Source: an uncultured Lentisphaerota bacterium (lineage in GTDB: Bacteria; Verrucomicrobiota; Kiritimatiellia; CAIQIC01). Taken from it: DNA of 64,000 nucleotides. Shown here piece by piece: positions 9,872-20,400 of the stretch. Numbering within the stretch: position 1 is the first letter of the stretch; every line of letters begins with the position of its first letter. Both the position numbers and the translations under genes were made by a program. The notes beneath the pieces were generated by a model that had not been told where the DNA came from, made no database searches, and worked only from the letters and a program-made list of their open reading frames with translations. The stretch spans positions 1 to 64,000 of the forward strand of contig CAITZM010000076.1 of NCBI GenBank assembly GCA_903896925.1, given 5' to 3'.

Positions 9872-12469
9872 TCATGGCGCAGGCTGAACGCGCAACGCCT
9901 TCTCCAGATTTTTCTTTGCGATGGCGTTGTCGGGTTGCAGCGCGAGCACGCGTTGCAAAGGCCAGACGGCCAGTTCGGGTTGCTGCTGGAGGAGCCAGGC
10001 GGCGGCGAGCAGGTTGAGCGCCTGGATGGTCACGGCGGGCGGAGTGTCGTAAGCATCGCGGTTGTCGCGCGTCCAGTCGGTGGCCTGCACGGGCAGCCAG
10101 GCGCTGCTGTCGGCATACTCCACCCGCAACAGGTCGCGCGCCGGCGTCTGCGCCTGGACCGCGGTGCAGAGGATGGATACATGGTCGTAAGGTCCGGCCG
10201 GAAGGGCGAGGCGCTGGCCGAACGGATAGATACAATTCGCGGCGACATTTTTCAGGCGGCCCAGTTGAAACCGGAGGTGGCCGGCGGCGTCGCGCAGCGC
10301 ACCATCGCGCGGAAAATCGTCAGCACACAGGGAATAGCGGCCCCGATCCAAGGTGGTGCCCACCGCCACGATGCCGCCACGCTCCAGAAAACCCTGGGCG
10401 TTAAAGGCGGCGGAAAGATCCACCGGCGTGACCGCACCGGCCGCCTCGCACGACACGGCGAAAATACGCAGGAAACTGTTCGTCGGCAGGACCAGGGCTT
10501 GGAGCGTTCGGCGGGGATCCAGCGGGCAGCGGATGCTGGAAAGCTGCACCTGCTGCGTCACGGTGTAGCCATCGGCATGCTGTCGCCCGGGCAACGTCAG
10601 CACGAAATCTTCCGGCACGGTGGCGAAGGTGCGCAGCAGCCACGCGGCCTGCGCAGGCTGCCGGGTCTTGATCCGCAGGGCGGCCAGACGCAGGGTGTCA
10701 TCCCAGCTGTCCGCGGGCCACAGCCGCAGTTTTTCGGCCAGCGCGTCGGCGGCCCCGGCCTCGTTCCGCAGATTCTCCAACGCCACGGAGACGTTCTGCA
10801 GGGCGTCACGATGGGCCAGCCCGGCGCGCGCCTGGCGTTGATAGACCGCGAGCGCCTCAGGCCACTGGCCGAGGCGCGCATAGCAATGGCCCAGATTGTT
10901 GAGGAGCGGCAGATCGCCATAGCCTTGCGCGGCGGCCTCCAGCAAGGGCCGCGCCTCGGCAGGCCCGCCGCTTTGGGCGAGGCGCGCGCCCAGCAGGGCC
11001 CGGTAGCGATGCGCCCACGGCGGCAGCCGCCGCGCCTCAGTGGCCAGATCGGCCCCGGCGGACAAGCGCCCTATGGCCAGGCACAGCCAGGCATCGGTGA
11101 GCAGGAGCAGCGCGGTCACCACAGCTATGAGCAGGGCACAGACCGGGCCGCTCCACCACCAGCGCGGACGGGGCGCTGCCGATATATCCGGCGACGGCTC
11201 TGCCGCGGTGACCAAGCCCAGCAGCAGCGCCGCGATGGAGCCGTCCATGACGGTTTGCAGGGGGAAGCTGACCACCGCATGCACCCCCAGATAGGTCAGC
11301 AAGAAAACGCCCAAGGCGCTGGCCGCCGGATCGCGGGCCCGTTGCCGCCACAGCCGGCGCAGCACCAGCGCCAGCAACGCACCCGCCAGGACACACCCGA
11401 CCAGGCCAAACTCAGCGGCAAACTGGAGGTAGTCGTTGTGCGTCTCGCGGGCGTAGACGAGCGGGCGCAACAGCCGATGCTCTTTTTGCGCAGGCAGGAT
11501 CCGCCCCAGCCGGTCGATATACTGGAAGGCGAAAGCGCCCGCGCCCCACCCTGCCAGCGGGTGCTCGGTCCACATCTGCCACGCCACGCGCGTCATGAGC
11601 AGTCGCGAACCGACATCGGCGCGGGTGGCGTTGCGTTGGAAAAGCGAATTCACGCGTTGCCGCAGCGTCGGCGGCGCCAGCAACACCAAGGCGAGCAGCG
11701 CCAGCAGGCCCAGCAAACCGGCCACACGTTTTTTCTTCGGGGTGACATCGGCGGGCCGCGCGAAATACAGACAGGTCAGACCGGTCAGCGTGGCGGCACA
11801 CACGCCCGCCACCGCGCCACGGCAACCCGTCGCGCCGATGACGCCTGCGGCCACGACGAGCAACACGGCGCGCACAAGGGGCCGGCGGACGGCGAAGGCG
11901 AAAGCGCCCAGGCCTACAGCCAGAAACCCGGCCGCCTGGTTGTGATAGCCGATGGTCCCGATCATTTTCGCGGCGGCCGTGGGCAGCGCCACGGTGGTGT
12001 CGGGCAGCACGGGGTCGAGACCAAAGCGCTGCAGCAGCATCAGCGCCGCTTGCAGCAGGGCCGCCACACCCACCCCACAGGCCGCGCCGCGCCAGGCCCG
12101 GCCCCGCATGGAAAGCCCGGCCAGGAACAGCAGGACGGGCAGCGTCCAAGCGCAGAGGACACCCAACTCGATCCAGGGATTCGCACGCAACCCGGTGCGC
12201 AGCCACAACCACGCGAGCAGGCCGGCGCCCAGCGCCCAGGCCGAGGTCAGCGGCTGCGCGCGCCGCAACCCGCAGCAGAGCAGCGCAACGGCGCCCAGCG
12301 CCAGCAGCGCACGCTTGGGCGGATCGAAATTCTCGACGGGCAGCCAGTCAGCCGGGAAAAAAACCACTGCGGCCAGCAGCACCAGCAGACCCAAGGCGAT
12401 GCCCGGCATTTTTTCGCCACGCGGCGCAACGCCGCCGGCAGGCGGCATACGGTTGGAGGTCTCGTTCAT
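9872..12469 (-). CDS. O-antigen ligase/polymerase-like membrane protein with TPR region
   Basis: The product has 865 residues. The start at 12469 overlaps the preceding stop as ATGA, so translation is coupled to the SGNH esterase gene. The first ~470 residues hold about a dozen membrane segments and the Wzy_C/WaaL signature region: HPLAGWGAGAF and, in the large periplasmic loop, ETHNDYLQFAAEFGLVG. The rest has TPR-like repeats (LLNNLGHCYARLGQWPEAL) and a periplasmic region with beta-rich sequence. The family joins or polymerises polysaccharide on undecaprenyl carriers at the outer face of the inner membrane. Its exact glycan, lipopolysaccharide, exopolysaccharide or glycoprotein, cannot be told from sequence. 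A longer open frame upstream merely runs antiphase through the SGNH gene. Confidence 0.83.
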   Translation of the reverse strand: MNETSNRMPPAGGVAPRGEKMPGIALGLLVLLAAVVFFPADWLPVENFDPPKRALLALGAVALLCCGLRRAQPLTSAWALGAGLLAWLWLRTGLRANPWIELGVLCAWTLPVLLFLAGLSMRGRAWRGAACGVGVAALLQAALMLLQRFGLDPVLPDTTVALPTAAAKMIGTIGYHNQAAGFLAVGLGAFAFAVRRPLVRAVLLVVAAGVIGATGCRGAVAGVCAATLTGLTCLYFARPADVTPKKKRVAGLLGLLALLALVLLAPPTLRQRVNSLFQRNATRADVGSRLLMTRVAWQMWTEHPLAGWGAGAFAFQYIDRLGRILPAQKEHRLLRPLVYARETHNDYLQFAAEFGLVGCVLAGALLALVLRRLWRQRARDPAASALGVFLLTYLGVHAVVSFPLQTVMDGSIAALLLGLVTAAEPSPDISAAPRPRWWWSGPVCALLIAVVTALLLLTDAWLCLAIGRLSAGADLATEARRLPPWAHRYRALLGARLAQSGGPAEARPLLEAAAQGYGDLPLLNNLGHCYARLGQWPEALAVYQRQARAGLAHRDALQNVSVALENLRNEAGAADALAEKLRLWPADSWDDTLRLAALRIKTRQPAQAAWLLRTFATVPEDFVLTLPGRQHADGYTVTQQVQLSSIRCPLDPRRTLQALVLPTNSFLRIFAVSCEAAGAVTPVDLSAAFNAQGFLERGGIVAVGTTLDRGRYSLCADDFPRDGALRDAAGHLRFQLGRLKNVAANCIYPFGQRLALPAGPYDHVSILCTAVQAQTPARDLLRVEYADSSAWLPVQATDWTRDNRDAYDTPPAVTIQALNLLAAAWLLQQQPELAVWPLQRVLALQPDNAIAKKNLEKALRVQPAP

Positions 12470-14235
12470 CGCCCGACCGCCCGCAGTTGCCAGCCGGCCG
12501 TGCGGCCCCAGGGACAGATCGTGTGCGCGGTGCCGTTGGCGTTCACGAGCCAGCCTGCCGTCAGGGCATCCTCCGTCTGCCAGCACAGGGCGCCCGTGAC
12601 CGTGTCGGCGAGGCCAGCCACGCCGCACAGTTTCCAGCGGCCCACGCCATCCAGCACCTGCCCGCTGATCGCGCCGTTGCCGTCGCGCAACCAGGCCGCG
12701 ACGGTCCCGTCGGGACGTTGCCAGAACAGTTCGGCCTTGCCGTCGCCATCCACATCGCCGGCCGCCTGCAACTGCCATGCGCCCGCCTGGACCAGCACGC
12801 CCGGACTCTGAACGGTGCCATCGGCGGCGGCGCGCCAATAGGCCACGGTACCGTCCGGCGACTGGAAAAATATTTCCGCGCGCCCGTCGCCCTCATAGTC
12901 GGCGCAGGCCTGCAGCTGCCAGAGGCCCGCCTGGCCCCAATTCAGGACCCGCCGCACGGTGCCGTTGGCGTTCATGAACCAGCAGGCCGCCTCGCCGGTG
13001 GGCGCCTGGAACAACAGGTCGCTCACCCCGTCGCCATCCACATCGCCGGCGGTCTTCAGCACCCAGCCGCCCGCGTTGCCGACCGGTAGGGCGCGCTGCA
13101 CGCTGCCCGTGTTGCCGATCTCCCAGCGGGCGACCAGCCCCGCAGGATTTTGGAAGTAGGCCTTGATCGTTTGAGCGGCGGCGTCCGGCGCGCCTTGGCG
13201 CAGCCACTTCACGAGCGCGCCGGCCAGCGCGGCATGACTGGCGGCATTGGGGTGCAGATTGTTGTCGGTGAAGCCCACCAGGTTCGTCCGGGCATTGAAG
13301 AACAAGACCCGCTCCAAGCCGCTGCCGCCGATGGTTTGCAGGATCGCGGCGCGGCGGTCGGGAACCTGGCAGAAGAAATTCAGAACCACGATGCGCGAGG
13401 CGGGGAACTGCTGCCGGATCTCCCGCAGGTCCTCCAGCAACCACGCGCGGTAGGCCTCATCGGACAGATTCTTGTCGTTGGCCCCCAGGTTCAAAAAGAA
13501 ATAGTCCGGATCGGGGATCGGCTCCAGCGCCACGCCGGCCATGAAGTTAGTGAGCCGCTCCGGCAGATCATAGATGGAAGCGCCGGGATAACCGCGCACC
13601 CGAAACTCGCTGCCAAGCGCAGCCGCCGTCAGGAAGCCAAAGGTCCGGGTGCCATCGGTCGGCACGGGATATTGAGGGGTCGTGGGCACGATGGAGACGC
13701 CGAACGTGATCGAGTCGCCGAAGAATTCCAGCCGCAGCCCGCCCGCCGGGCGGCTGGCCTGCAGCAGCGTGGCATTCCCCAGCAACGTCAGCCCGCGGAC
13801 ACCCCAGCGGTCGCCGGTGTACCCCGCCAGCGCCGGATTGAAAATCATGTCCTCGCAGACCTGGTAGACGATCTCGAATTCGAGCGTGGCCGAGGGCGAG
13901 CCCAAGGTGATGGGCGTGTTCGGCGAAAAGCTGGTGCCGTTCGTCTGGCCCAGCAAGCGCACCTGAATCCGCGCCCACGCCGCGGCCGTCGGTTCCAGTT
14001 CGATCCGCGCCTGGCCCTGCACCTTCAGGCGGAGGGTGCTGCCGGTATAAATCGTGTAGTGCGTGGACCCCGCCCTTTGCCAGGTGCCCAGATAGACCAG
14101 CCGCGCATCGGAGGCCGCGACGAAGCCGTCGGCGCGCGCCAGCAGCGGCGACCAACACCAGCCGGCGAGCAGCAACGCGCCCGGCAGCAAGCGGCGCCAG
14201 GCTCCGGAACGCAATAGTTTCGACGCGACGCACAT
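12466..14235 (-). CDS. Secreted SGNH/GDSL esterase (CE2-like) with C-terminal five-repeat propeller
   Basis: The product has 589 residues with a signal peptide (cleavage near ARA, residue 35). A beta-rich N-terminal domain (37-130) and an SGNH domain (about 165-345) follow, the order seen in carbohydrate esterase family 2. The motifs are FFGDSITFG (nucleophile Ser175), LNLGANDKN (Asn253) and DNNLHPNAASH (His328). The Asp-to-His spacing is one residue wider than the usual DxxH, so the enzyme may work with a Ser-His dyad as some CE2 enzymes do. Residues ~355-589 are the FG-GAP-like module, ending LRAVGR. Likely role: removing acetyl groups from an extracellular polysaccharide. A GAAGG/AGGTGG region precedes the start. 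It is coupled to the O-antigen-ligase-like gene. Confidence 0.83.
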   Translation of the reverse strand: MCVASKLLRSGAWRRLLPGALLLAGWCWSPLLARADGFVAASDARLVYLGTWQRAGSTHYTIYTGSTLRLKVQGQARIELEPTAAAWARIQVRLLGQTNGTSFSPNTPITLGSPSATLEFEIVYQVCEDMIFNPALAGYTGDRWGVRGLTLLGNATLLQASRPAGGLRLEFFGDSITFGVSIVPTTPQYPVPTDGTRTFGFLTAAALGSEFRVRGYPGASIYDLPERLTNFMAGVALEPIPDPDYFFLNLGANDKNLSDEAYRAWLLEDLREIRQQFPASRIVVLNFFCQVPDRRAAILQTIGGSGLERVLFFNARTNLVGFTDNNLHPNAASHAALAGALVKWLRQGAPDAAAQTIKAYFQNPAGLVARWEIGNTGSVQRALPVGNAGGWVLKTAGDVDGDGVSDLLFQAPTGEAACWFMNANGTVRRVLNWGQAGLWQLQACADYEGDGRAEIFFQSPDGTVAYWRAAADGTVQSPGVLVQAGAWQLQAAGDVDGDGKAELFWQRPDGTVAAWLRDGNGAISGQVLDGVGRWKLCGVAGLADTVTGALCWQTEDALTAGWLVNANGTAHTICPWGRTAGWQLRAVGR

Positions 14236-14356
14236 GAGTCAACCTTCACGCCACCTGCCCAAACCCTGCCGCCAGCACAGGCGGGAACAGGCAAAGGAAG
14301 GGTTAAAGCATAGCGATGAAATTCCATCCGTGCAATCACCGCGCGAGCCTGTCTTA

Positions 14357-14402
14357 TTCCAAGGCTTGGGCAAGCGGTACACCCGGGCTCCAAGCCTTGG
14401 AA
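14357..14402. repeat. 13-bp inverted repeat between two secreted-protein genes
   Basis: The arm TTCCAAGGCTTGG (14357-14369) is the exact reverse complement of 14390-14402, with a 20-base loop. Each arm is itself a near-palindrome of the TTCCAA/TTGGAA family found elsewhere in this window. It lies just after the giant gene's stop on the minus strand. There is no T-run, so it is at best an imperfect terminator. Confidence 0.7.
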
Positions 14403-14412
14403 AAGACGCGGC

Positions 14413-17400
14413 TCAGCGCCCGGCGGCTTTGAGTTTCCAGGCGCCGGTGCCCCACCAGTAACTGGCGGAACGCGCGGTGCCGTTGGTGTTCATGAACCAG
14501 CCGCCCGTCTGACCGGCGGAGTTCTGCCAGACGAGGTCGCTGACATGGTCGCCGTCGATGTCCGCCACGCCGCAGAGCGCCCAGTTGCCCGTGTTGAACG
14601 GCACACCACCGCGGATGCTGCCATCGGGGTTGTGATACCAGATGACCACCGTGCCGGCGGCGTTCTGCCAGAACACCTCGGCCTTGCTGTCGCCATCCAG
14701 GTCGCCTGTGCCGCGCAGCTTCCAGGCGCCCATATTGCCGAGGACGATGGACGCCAGGGGATTGCCGTTGGTGTCGAGCCGCCAATAGGCCGCCACGCCC
14801 ACCGCGTTTTGGAAGAACACCTGGCCGTTCCCGCGGCCCTCAAAGTCGCCACAGGCCTTGATCTCCCAGCTGCCGAGGTTGGGCCAGCCCAGGGCGCCGC
14901 GGGTGGAACCATCCGCATTCATGAACCAACCCGCCGTGGCGCCGCCCGCCGTTTCGAACAGCAGATCGCTGACGCCGTCGCCATCCACGTCACCGGCGGC
15001 CTTCAACGCCCAGCCGCCGGTGTTGGCGAGGATGCGCGCGAACTGGAAGCTGGCGTTGGTGCCCAGCACCCAGCTCGCCAGCAGGCCGGTCGGGTCCTGA
15101 TAGAAGATCAGCGGCACATGTTCCGCGTAGGGGCACGGCATCCAGTTGATCTGGTCCACCCAGCCGGCGTTACTGCCGGAGGCGGCGCCGGTGCTGTTGG
15201 TGTAGACCCACTTGAGCGTCACCTGGTTGGACGTGCCGATGAAACCAACGTACTGGTTCCAGCCCACGTTGCCGGCGATCTGGCTGACCAATTGGGTATT
15301 GATGTAGAACTTGAGGTAGTTGTTCGAGGCCGAGGACGCCTTCCACCAGAACATCAGCGAACCGGGGCCGTTGGTCGTGGTCTGGAACCACGTCTGCTGG
15401 CCTGCGCCGATTGCACCGCTCTGCAGGGCGGCCACGCCGTCGTGGGTCGTCGTGCCCTGCACCGCCCAATTGGCGCTGCCGCCGGTGGTCCACGTCAGGT
15501 TGCTGGCATCCAACGCCGCCCCGAGGCCCCGCGCGAAGGTCGCAACATAGGTGAAATTCGACGCCGGGACGCTGAGGATGCGACTGGCGCTCAGGTTGTG
15601 ATCGCTCCACGAACTGAACAGCCAGCCAGGCGCCGCGGTCGCGGTGAGGTTCACGTTGCTGCCGACCTGGTAGGTGCCGCCACCAGAGACCGTGCCGGCG
15701 TAGGCCGGCGAGCCCAGCACGGTGATGGTCGCCGGCGGGGTGAACGTGGCGGTGTACGTGATGTTGGTCACGGGCACCGTGATCGTACGGCTGGCGTTGG
15801 TGTTGCCATCGTTCCAGCGGCGGAACAGCCAGTTGCTCGCCGCGGTCGCCGTGAGGTTCACGTTGGAACCGGAGAGATAGACCCCGCCGCCCGTCACCAT
15901 GCCACCGCCGGCCGGGGTGGCCAGCACCGTCACCGTGCTCGCCTTGGCGAAGTTCGCCGTGCAGGTGGTGCTGCCGGAGACCACGCTGAACATCCACGAG
16001 CTGTTCGTGAGGCCGCCGTTCCAATTCAAGAACTGCCAGGTGTTCGAGGCCGTGGCCGTCACCGTGGCGTTGGAGCCGACGAGGTACTGGCCGCCGCCGG
16101 TCACGCGGCCGCCACTGGTGGGATTCGCCACCACGACCACGGTGCCCAGCGGTTGGAAGGTGGCCGTATACGTCGCGCCGCCGTTGGGCACGACCACCGT
16201 GCGCGGCGTGTTCGTCGCGCCATTTTCCCACCGGATGAACCGCCAGTTGTTCGACGCCGTCGCGGCCAGCACGGCATTGCTGCCCACCAGATAGGTGCCG
16301 CCGCCGGTCACACGGCCACCTGCCACCGGATTGGCCAGCACATCGATCAGCGCCGTCGGCGCGAAGATTGCGGTGTAGCTGGCGTCGGCCGAGCCCACCA
16401 TCACCGAGCGCGGCGTATTCGTCGCGCCGTCGCTCCAGCGGATGAACCGCCAGCCATTCGAAGCCGTCGCCGTCAGCCAGGCGTTGCTGCCCACATCGTA
16501 GACATTGCCACCCGTCACGCTGCCACCGTCATTCGTGTTGACGATGACCGTGATGACCGCGGTCCGCAGGAAACTCGCGGTGCAGGTCTGGTTCGAGGTG
16601 GACACCACAAAGGTCCACGGGTTGTTGTTGGTCACCCCGCCGTTCCAACTCAGGAAGCGCCAGCTGTTGGAGGCCGTCGCCGTCACGGTGGCGTTCGAGC
16701 CAACGAGATACTGGCCGCCGCCACTCACGCTGCCGGCGTTCGTCGGGCTCGCCACCCCGGTCACCGTGCTGACCCGCGCGAAGTTCGCCGTGCAGGCGGT
16801 GCTGCCGGAATCCACGCTGAACACCCACGGGTTGTTCGTGAGGCTGCCGTTCCAGTTCAGGAACACCCAGCTGTTCGACGCGGTCGCGAGCAAGGTGGCG
16901 TTGGAGCCGACGAGATACTGCCCGCCGCCGGCCACACGGCCGCCGTTGGTCGGGTTGACGGAGATGACCACCGTGCCCAGCGGTTGGAAGGTGGCCGTAT
17001 ACGTCGCTCCCGCCGCAGGCACCACCACCGTGCGCGGCGTATTCGTGGCGCCGTTTTCCCACCGGATGAAGCGCCAGTTGTTCGACGCCGTCGCGGAGAG
17101 CACGGCATTGCTGCCCACCACGTAGGTGCCGGCGCCGGTCACACGGCCGCCGTCTGTTGGATCGGCCAGCACGTTGATCACGGCGGTCGGCGCAAAGATC
17201 GCCGTATAGGTGCCGCCACCGGCGCCCACCACGATGGTCCGCGGATTATTTGTGGAGCCGTCGTTCCACCGGATGAACCGCCAGTCGTTCGAGGCCGTCG
17301 CCGTCAGCAAGGCGTTGCTGCCCACGACATAGACCCCGTCGCCGGTGACGAAGCCGCCGGCATTCGTGTTGGCGAGCACGGCGACCGTCGCCGCGGCGGC

Positions 17401-20400
17401 GAAGCTGGCCGTGTAGGTGATGTTCGTCGCCGGCACGATGATCGTCCGGGGATTGACCACGCTGTTGTCATTCCACCTGGTGAACAACCAGTTGTTCGAG
17501 GCCAGCGCCGTCAGCGTCGCGCCGCCACCCACGGGATAAACGCCGCCGCCGGTCACACGGCCGCCGTTGGCCGGACTGGCCAGGACGCTCACCGTGGCGT
17601 TGCTGGTCGAGAACGGCGTGATGAAGGCGCCCCAGACGGTGCCGACGGCGGGCTCGAAGGTGCCAAAGGTCGGCGTGGCCACAAACCGGTTCCCATCGAA
17701 GAAGAGCGAGTTGACCGCCAGCAAGGCGCCCGTGTTCGTGATGGAGCCCAGTGCGACGGCGTTGGCTGAGCGATCGTAGAACTGGAACTTGAACGTGGGC
17801 GCACTCGCCTGCTCCGTCCACATCATCAGGTAGCAGGAGTTGCCAAACGCCAGGGCGGGGAAGGAGGAATAATCCGCCGCCACCCGCAAGGTCACTTCGC
17901 TGCCCGGCAACGTGCCGTCGGGCGCCACCAACCGGCCGTGGATTTGCATCACCACGTTCGACGGCACCGAATTCGACCACGGTACCGTAGCCCGATGGTT
18001 CCACGCCACCAGGTAGTTGGTGCCATCAAAGGCGCAGGCCAGGGGATTTTGATCCACCGAAACCAACTGGCTGATCCGGAAGGGCGCACCCGCCACGCCG
18101 CCGAGCGAGAGGAAGGCGCCATCGGTCACGTTTTGGCTGGAACCCTCGTGGCTTTGCCAGGCGACCAGATAGTTGGTCCTGCCAAAGACCAGCGTGGCCC
18201 CCCGTACTTTCCCGGAAGCGGTGACTTGAACCGGCGCGGCCGGGAAGGTGCCATCCGGGGCGATCCGTTGGCCCCACAGATTGTCGCCGCCATCCTTCAG
18301 CAACGCCGTAAAATTCGTGCCGTCGGAAACCAACCCTTGCAACTGGACCGGCCCGTTCGTGAAGGCGAAGACCGGTCCGACCAAAGCGCCGGCCGGCGAG
18401 ACGAACCGGCCGAACGAGTTGTTCTCGCCGTTGGTCAGGGAGCCATCCGTCCAGGCCACCAGATAGTTCGGCGTGCCATAGGCGACGGCCGCCAAGCCGC
18501 CGCTCTGCACACCTGCGGCGCCTGTGTTGCCGACCTTCAAGCCGCTGACCGTGGTCGCACCGTCGGGCTGTACGATCTTTACCATCACATTGGAGTCTGA
18601 CATGTACCCCACCAAATAGTTGGTGCCGCAACTGGCCAGGCTGCCTCCGACCTGCACCTGGCTGGTGTTGGTCGCGACAGGGAACAGCCCTGGGATGCCC
18701 ATGACCGGCAACGCCGCAAAGTTCGCGGTGTACGTCATGTTCGAAACGACGACGATCGTGCGCGGGTTGCCCGTCACGCCATCGCTCCAGTTGACAAAGC
18801 GCCAGCCGTTCGAGGCCGCCGCGGTCAGCACGTTGCTGCTTCCGGCGAGGAGCGAGCCGCCGCCGGTCACCGTGCCACCTGCGTTGGTGCTGGGCAGCAC
18901 CGTGATCGTGATCGCGTGCGCAAAGCTGGCGGTGTAGGTCCCCCAGCCCACCGGCACCGCGATGGATCTGGTGCTGTTGGTGTTGCCATCGGACCAGGCC
19001 ATAAACGTCCACGTGTTGGAGGCGGTCGCCGAGATCTGAATATTGGTCCCCACGGCATAGGTTCCGCCTCCGGTCACCCGGCCGCCATTGGCCGGACTGG
19101 CCACAAGCGCGACAGGGGCCATGGACGGCAGCAGGTTGGCCAGATCGGTCACATTCGTCGTGTCCGGCAGATAGCGCGGCGCGAAATAGAGCGAGCCGGG
19201 CTTCTTGAGCGTGACGCTGTGCGAAGCCGCCCACCAGACGCCGTGGGGATCAGACGGCCTCGCGAAATCCAAGTTCTGCGCCAAGGCCGCGACGACATTG
19301 GTCGACAGCAGATAATCCACATAGACCGTCGCGTCGGCCGGGAGGTTGTCGGTCCGCACCTTCAGGGTCTCCCCGGCGCCGACCGCCGTCAGCGGAATGG
19401 TGACCGTGACATTGGTGTCGCGCTGCACATGGAACATCACCGGCCGCGGCTCGAGATAGCCCGCCTTTTTCAGCAGCAGGACATGCGCCTGCGACGCGGC
19501 CTCGAGGTTCGTCACCAGCAGGGGTGTCACGCCGATCTTCTGGTCGGCATAATCCACATAGACATCCGCGCCGTCCGGCACCGTGCTGATGAGCGCGCCA
19601 CCGGTCCAGCCCGCCATATCGGTGAAGTCGAAGTTCACCGCGATGGTCTCGGCTTCCTGGGCATTGACCTTGATCGGCGCCGGTTGCGCACAGCCGGCTT
19701 TCTTGACCACGATGGTGTGCGACGCCGCCTGTCCGCCGACTTCGCCGACATCGAGCAACGTGGTCGTCAGGTTGGTGGTCGGCTGATAGTCGAGATAGAT
19801 CTGCGCCCCGTTCGTCACGGAGGTCACCAGGGCATAGGCCGGGCTCTGCCCCGGTTGCAGGGCGAAGTTCAGGCCGTAATTCGTCGAGCCTGCGGCCAGG
19901 GTCAAGCCCGTGGCGGCGGAGCGTGGGCAAGCCTGGAAATGCCAGAGATCGGCATACCCCTCGGCGCCGGCCTTGACGTAGTAGGTACCCGCAACCACGT
20001 TGGTGAAATGATAGACACCGCTGATATCGGTCAGCGTGGCGGAATAGGTCGTGTTGCTCCGGCCGCGCAACTCCACATAGGCATTCAGCAGGCCTGCGCC
20101 ACCGCTGGTGACCGTGCCGCTCACGCTCGCCCGCGCCACATCGTTCGAGACCAGCGGATTGCGGCCCAAGTCGATCTCCACATAATCCGGGATGCCATCG
20201 CCGTCGGTATCCTCGCTCAGCGGATCGGTGACATAGCCTAGCGTCCCGTTGATTTCATCCAGGTCGTTGATGCCATCCCAATCGGTATCCCACGAGGTGG
20301 GATCCGTCAGGTACGTATTCACCTCCTCGGAGTCGGAAAGACCATCGTAATCCGTGTCCGCGCGGGTGGGGTCGAGGCCGACCCTCCGCCACATCCATGA

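Noticed and set aside
9935-12811. Plus-strand open frame of 958 codons
   Set aside because: It is antisense to the O-antigen-ligase-like and SGNH genes, with low-complexity Gln/Arg-rich sequence caused by high GC.
12470-12838. Upstream extension of the O-antigen-ligase-like frame
   Set aside because: It is an arginine-rich shadow of the SGNH gene; the ATGA overlap at 12466-12469 gives a better start.
15540-17590. Regularly spaced repeats that might be a CRISPR array
   Set aside because: Units are ~205 bases, imperfect, in frame, and encode InlB-like B-repeats.
14545-17769. Plus-strand open frame of 1074 codons
   Set aside because: Antisense to the giant repeat gene; repetitive because the real gene is.
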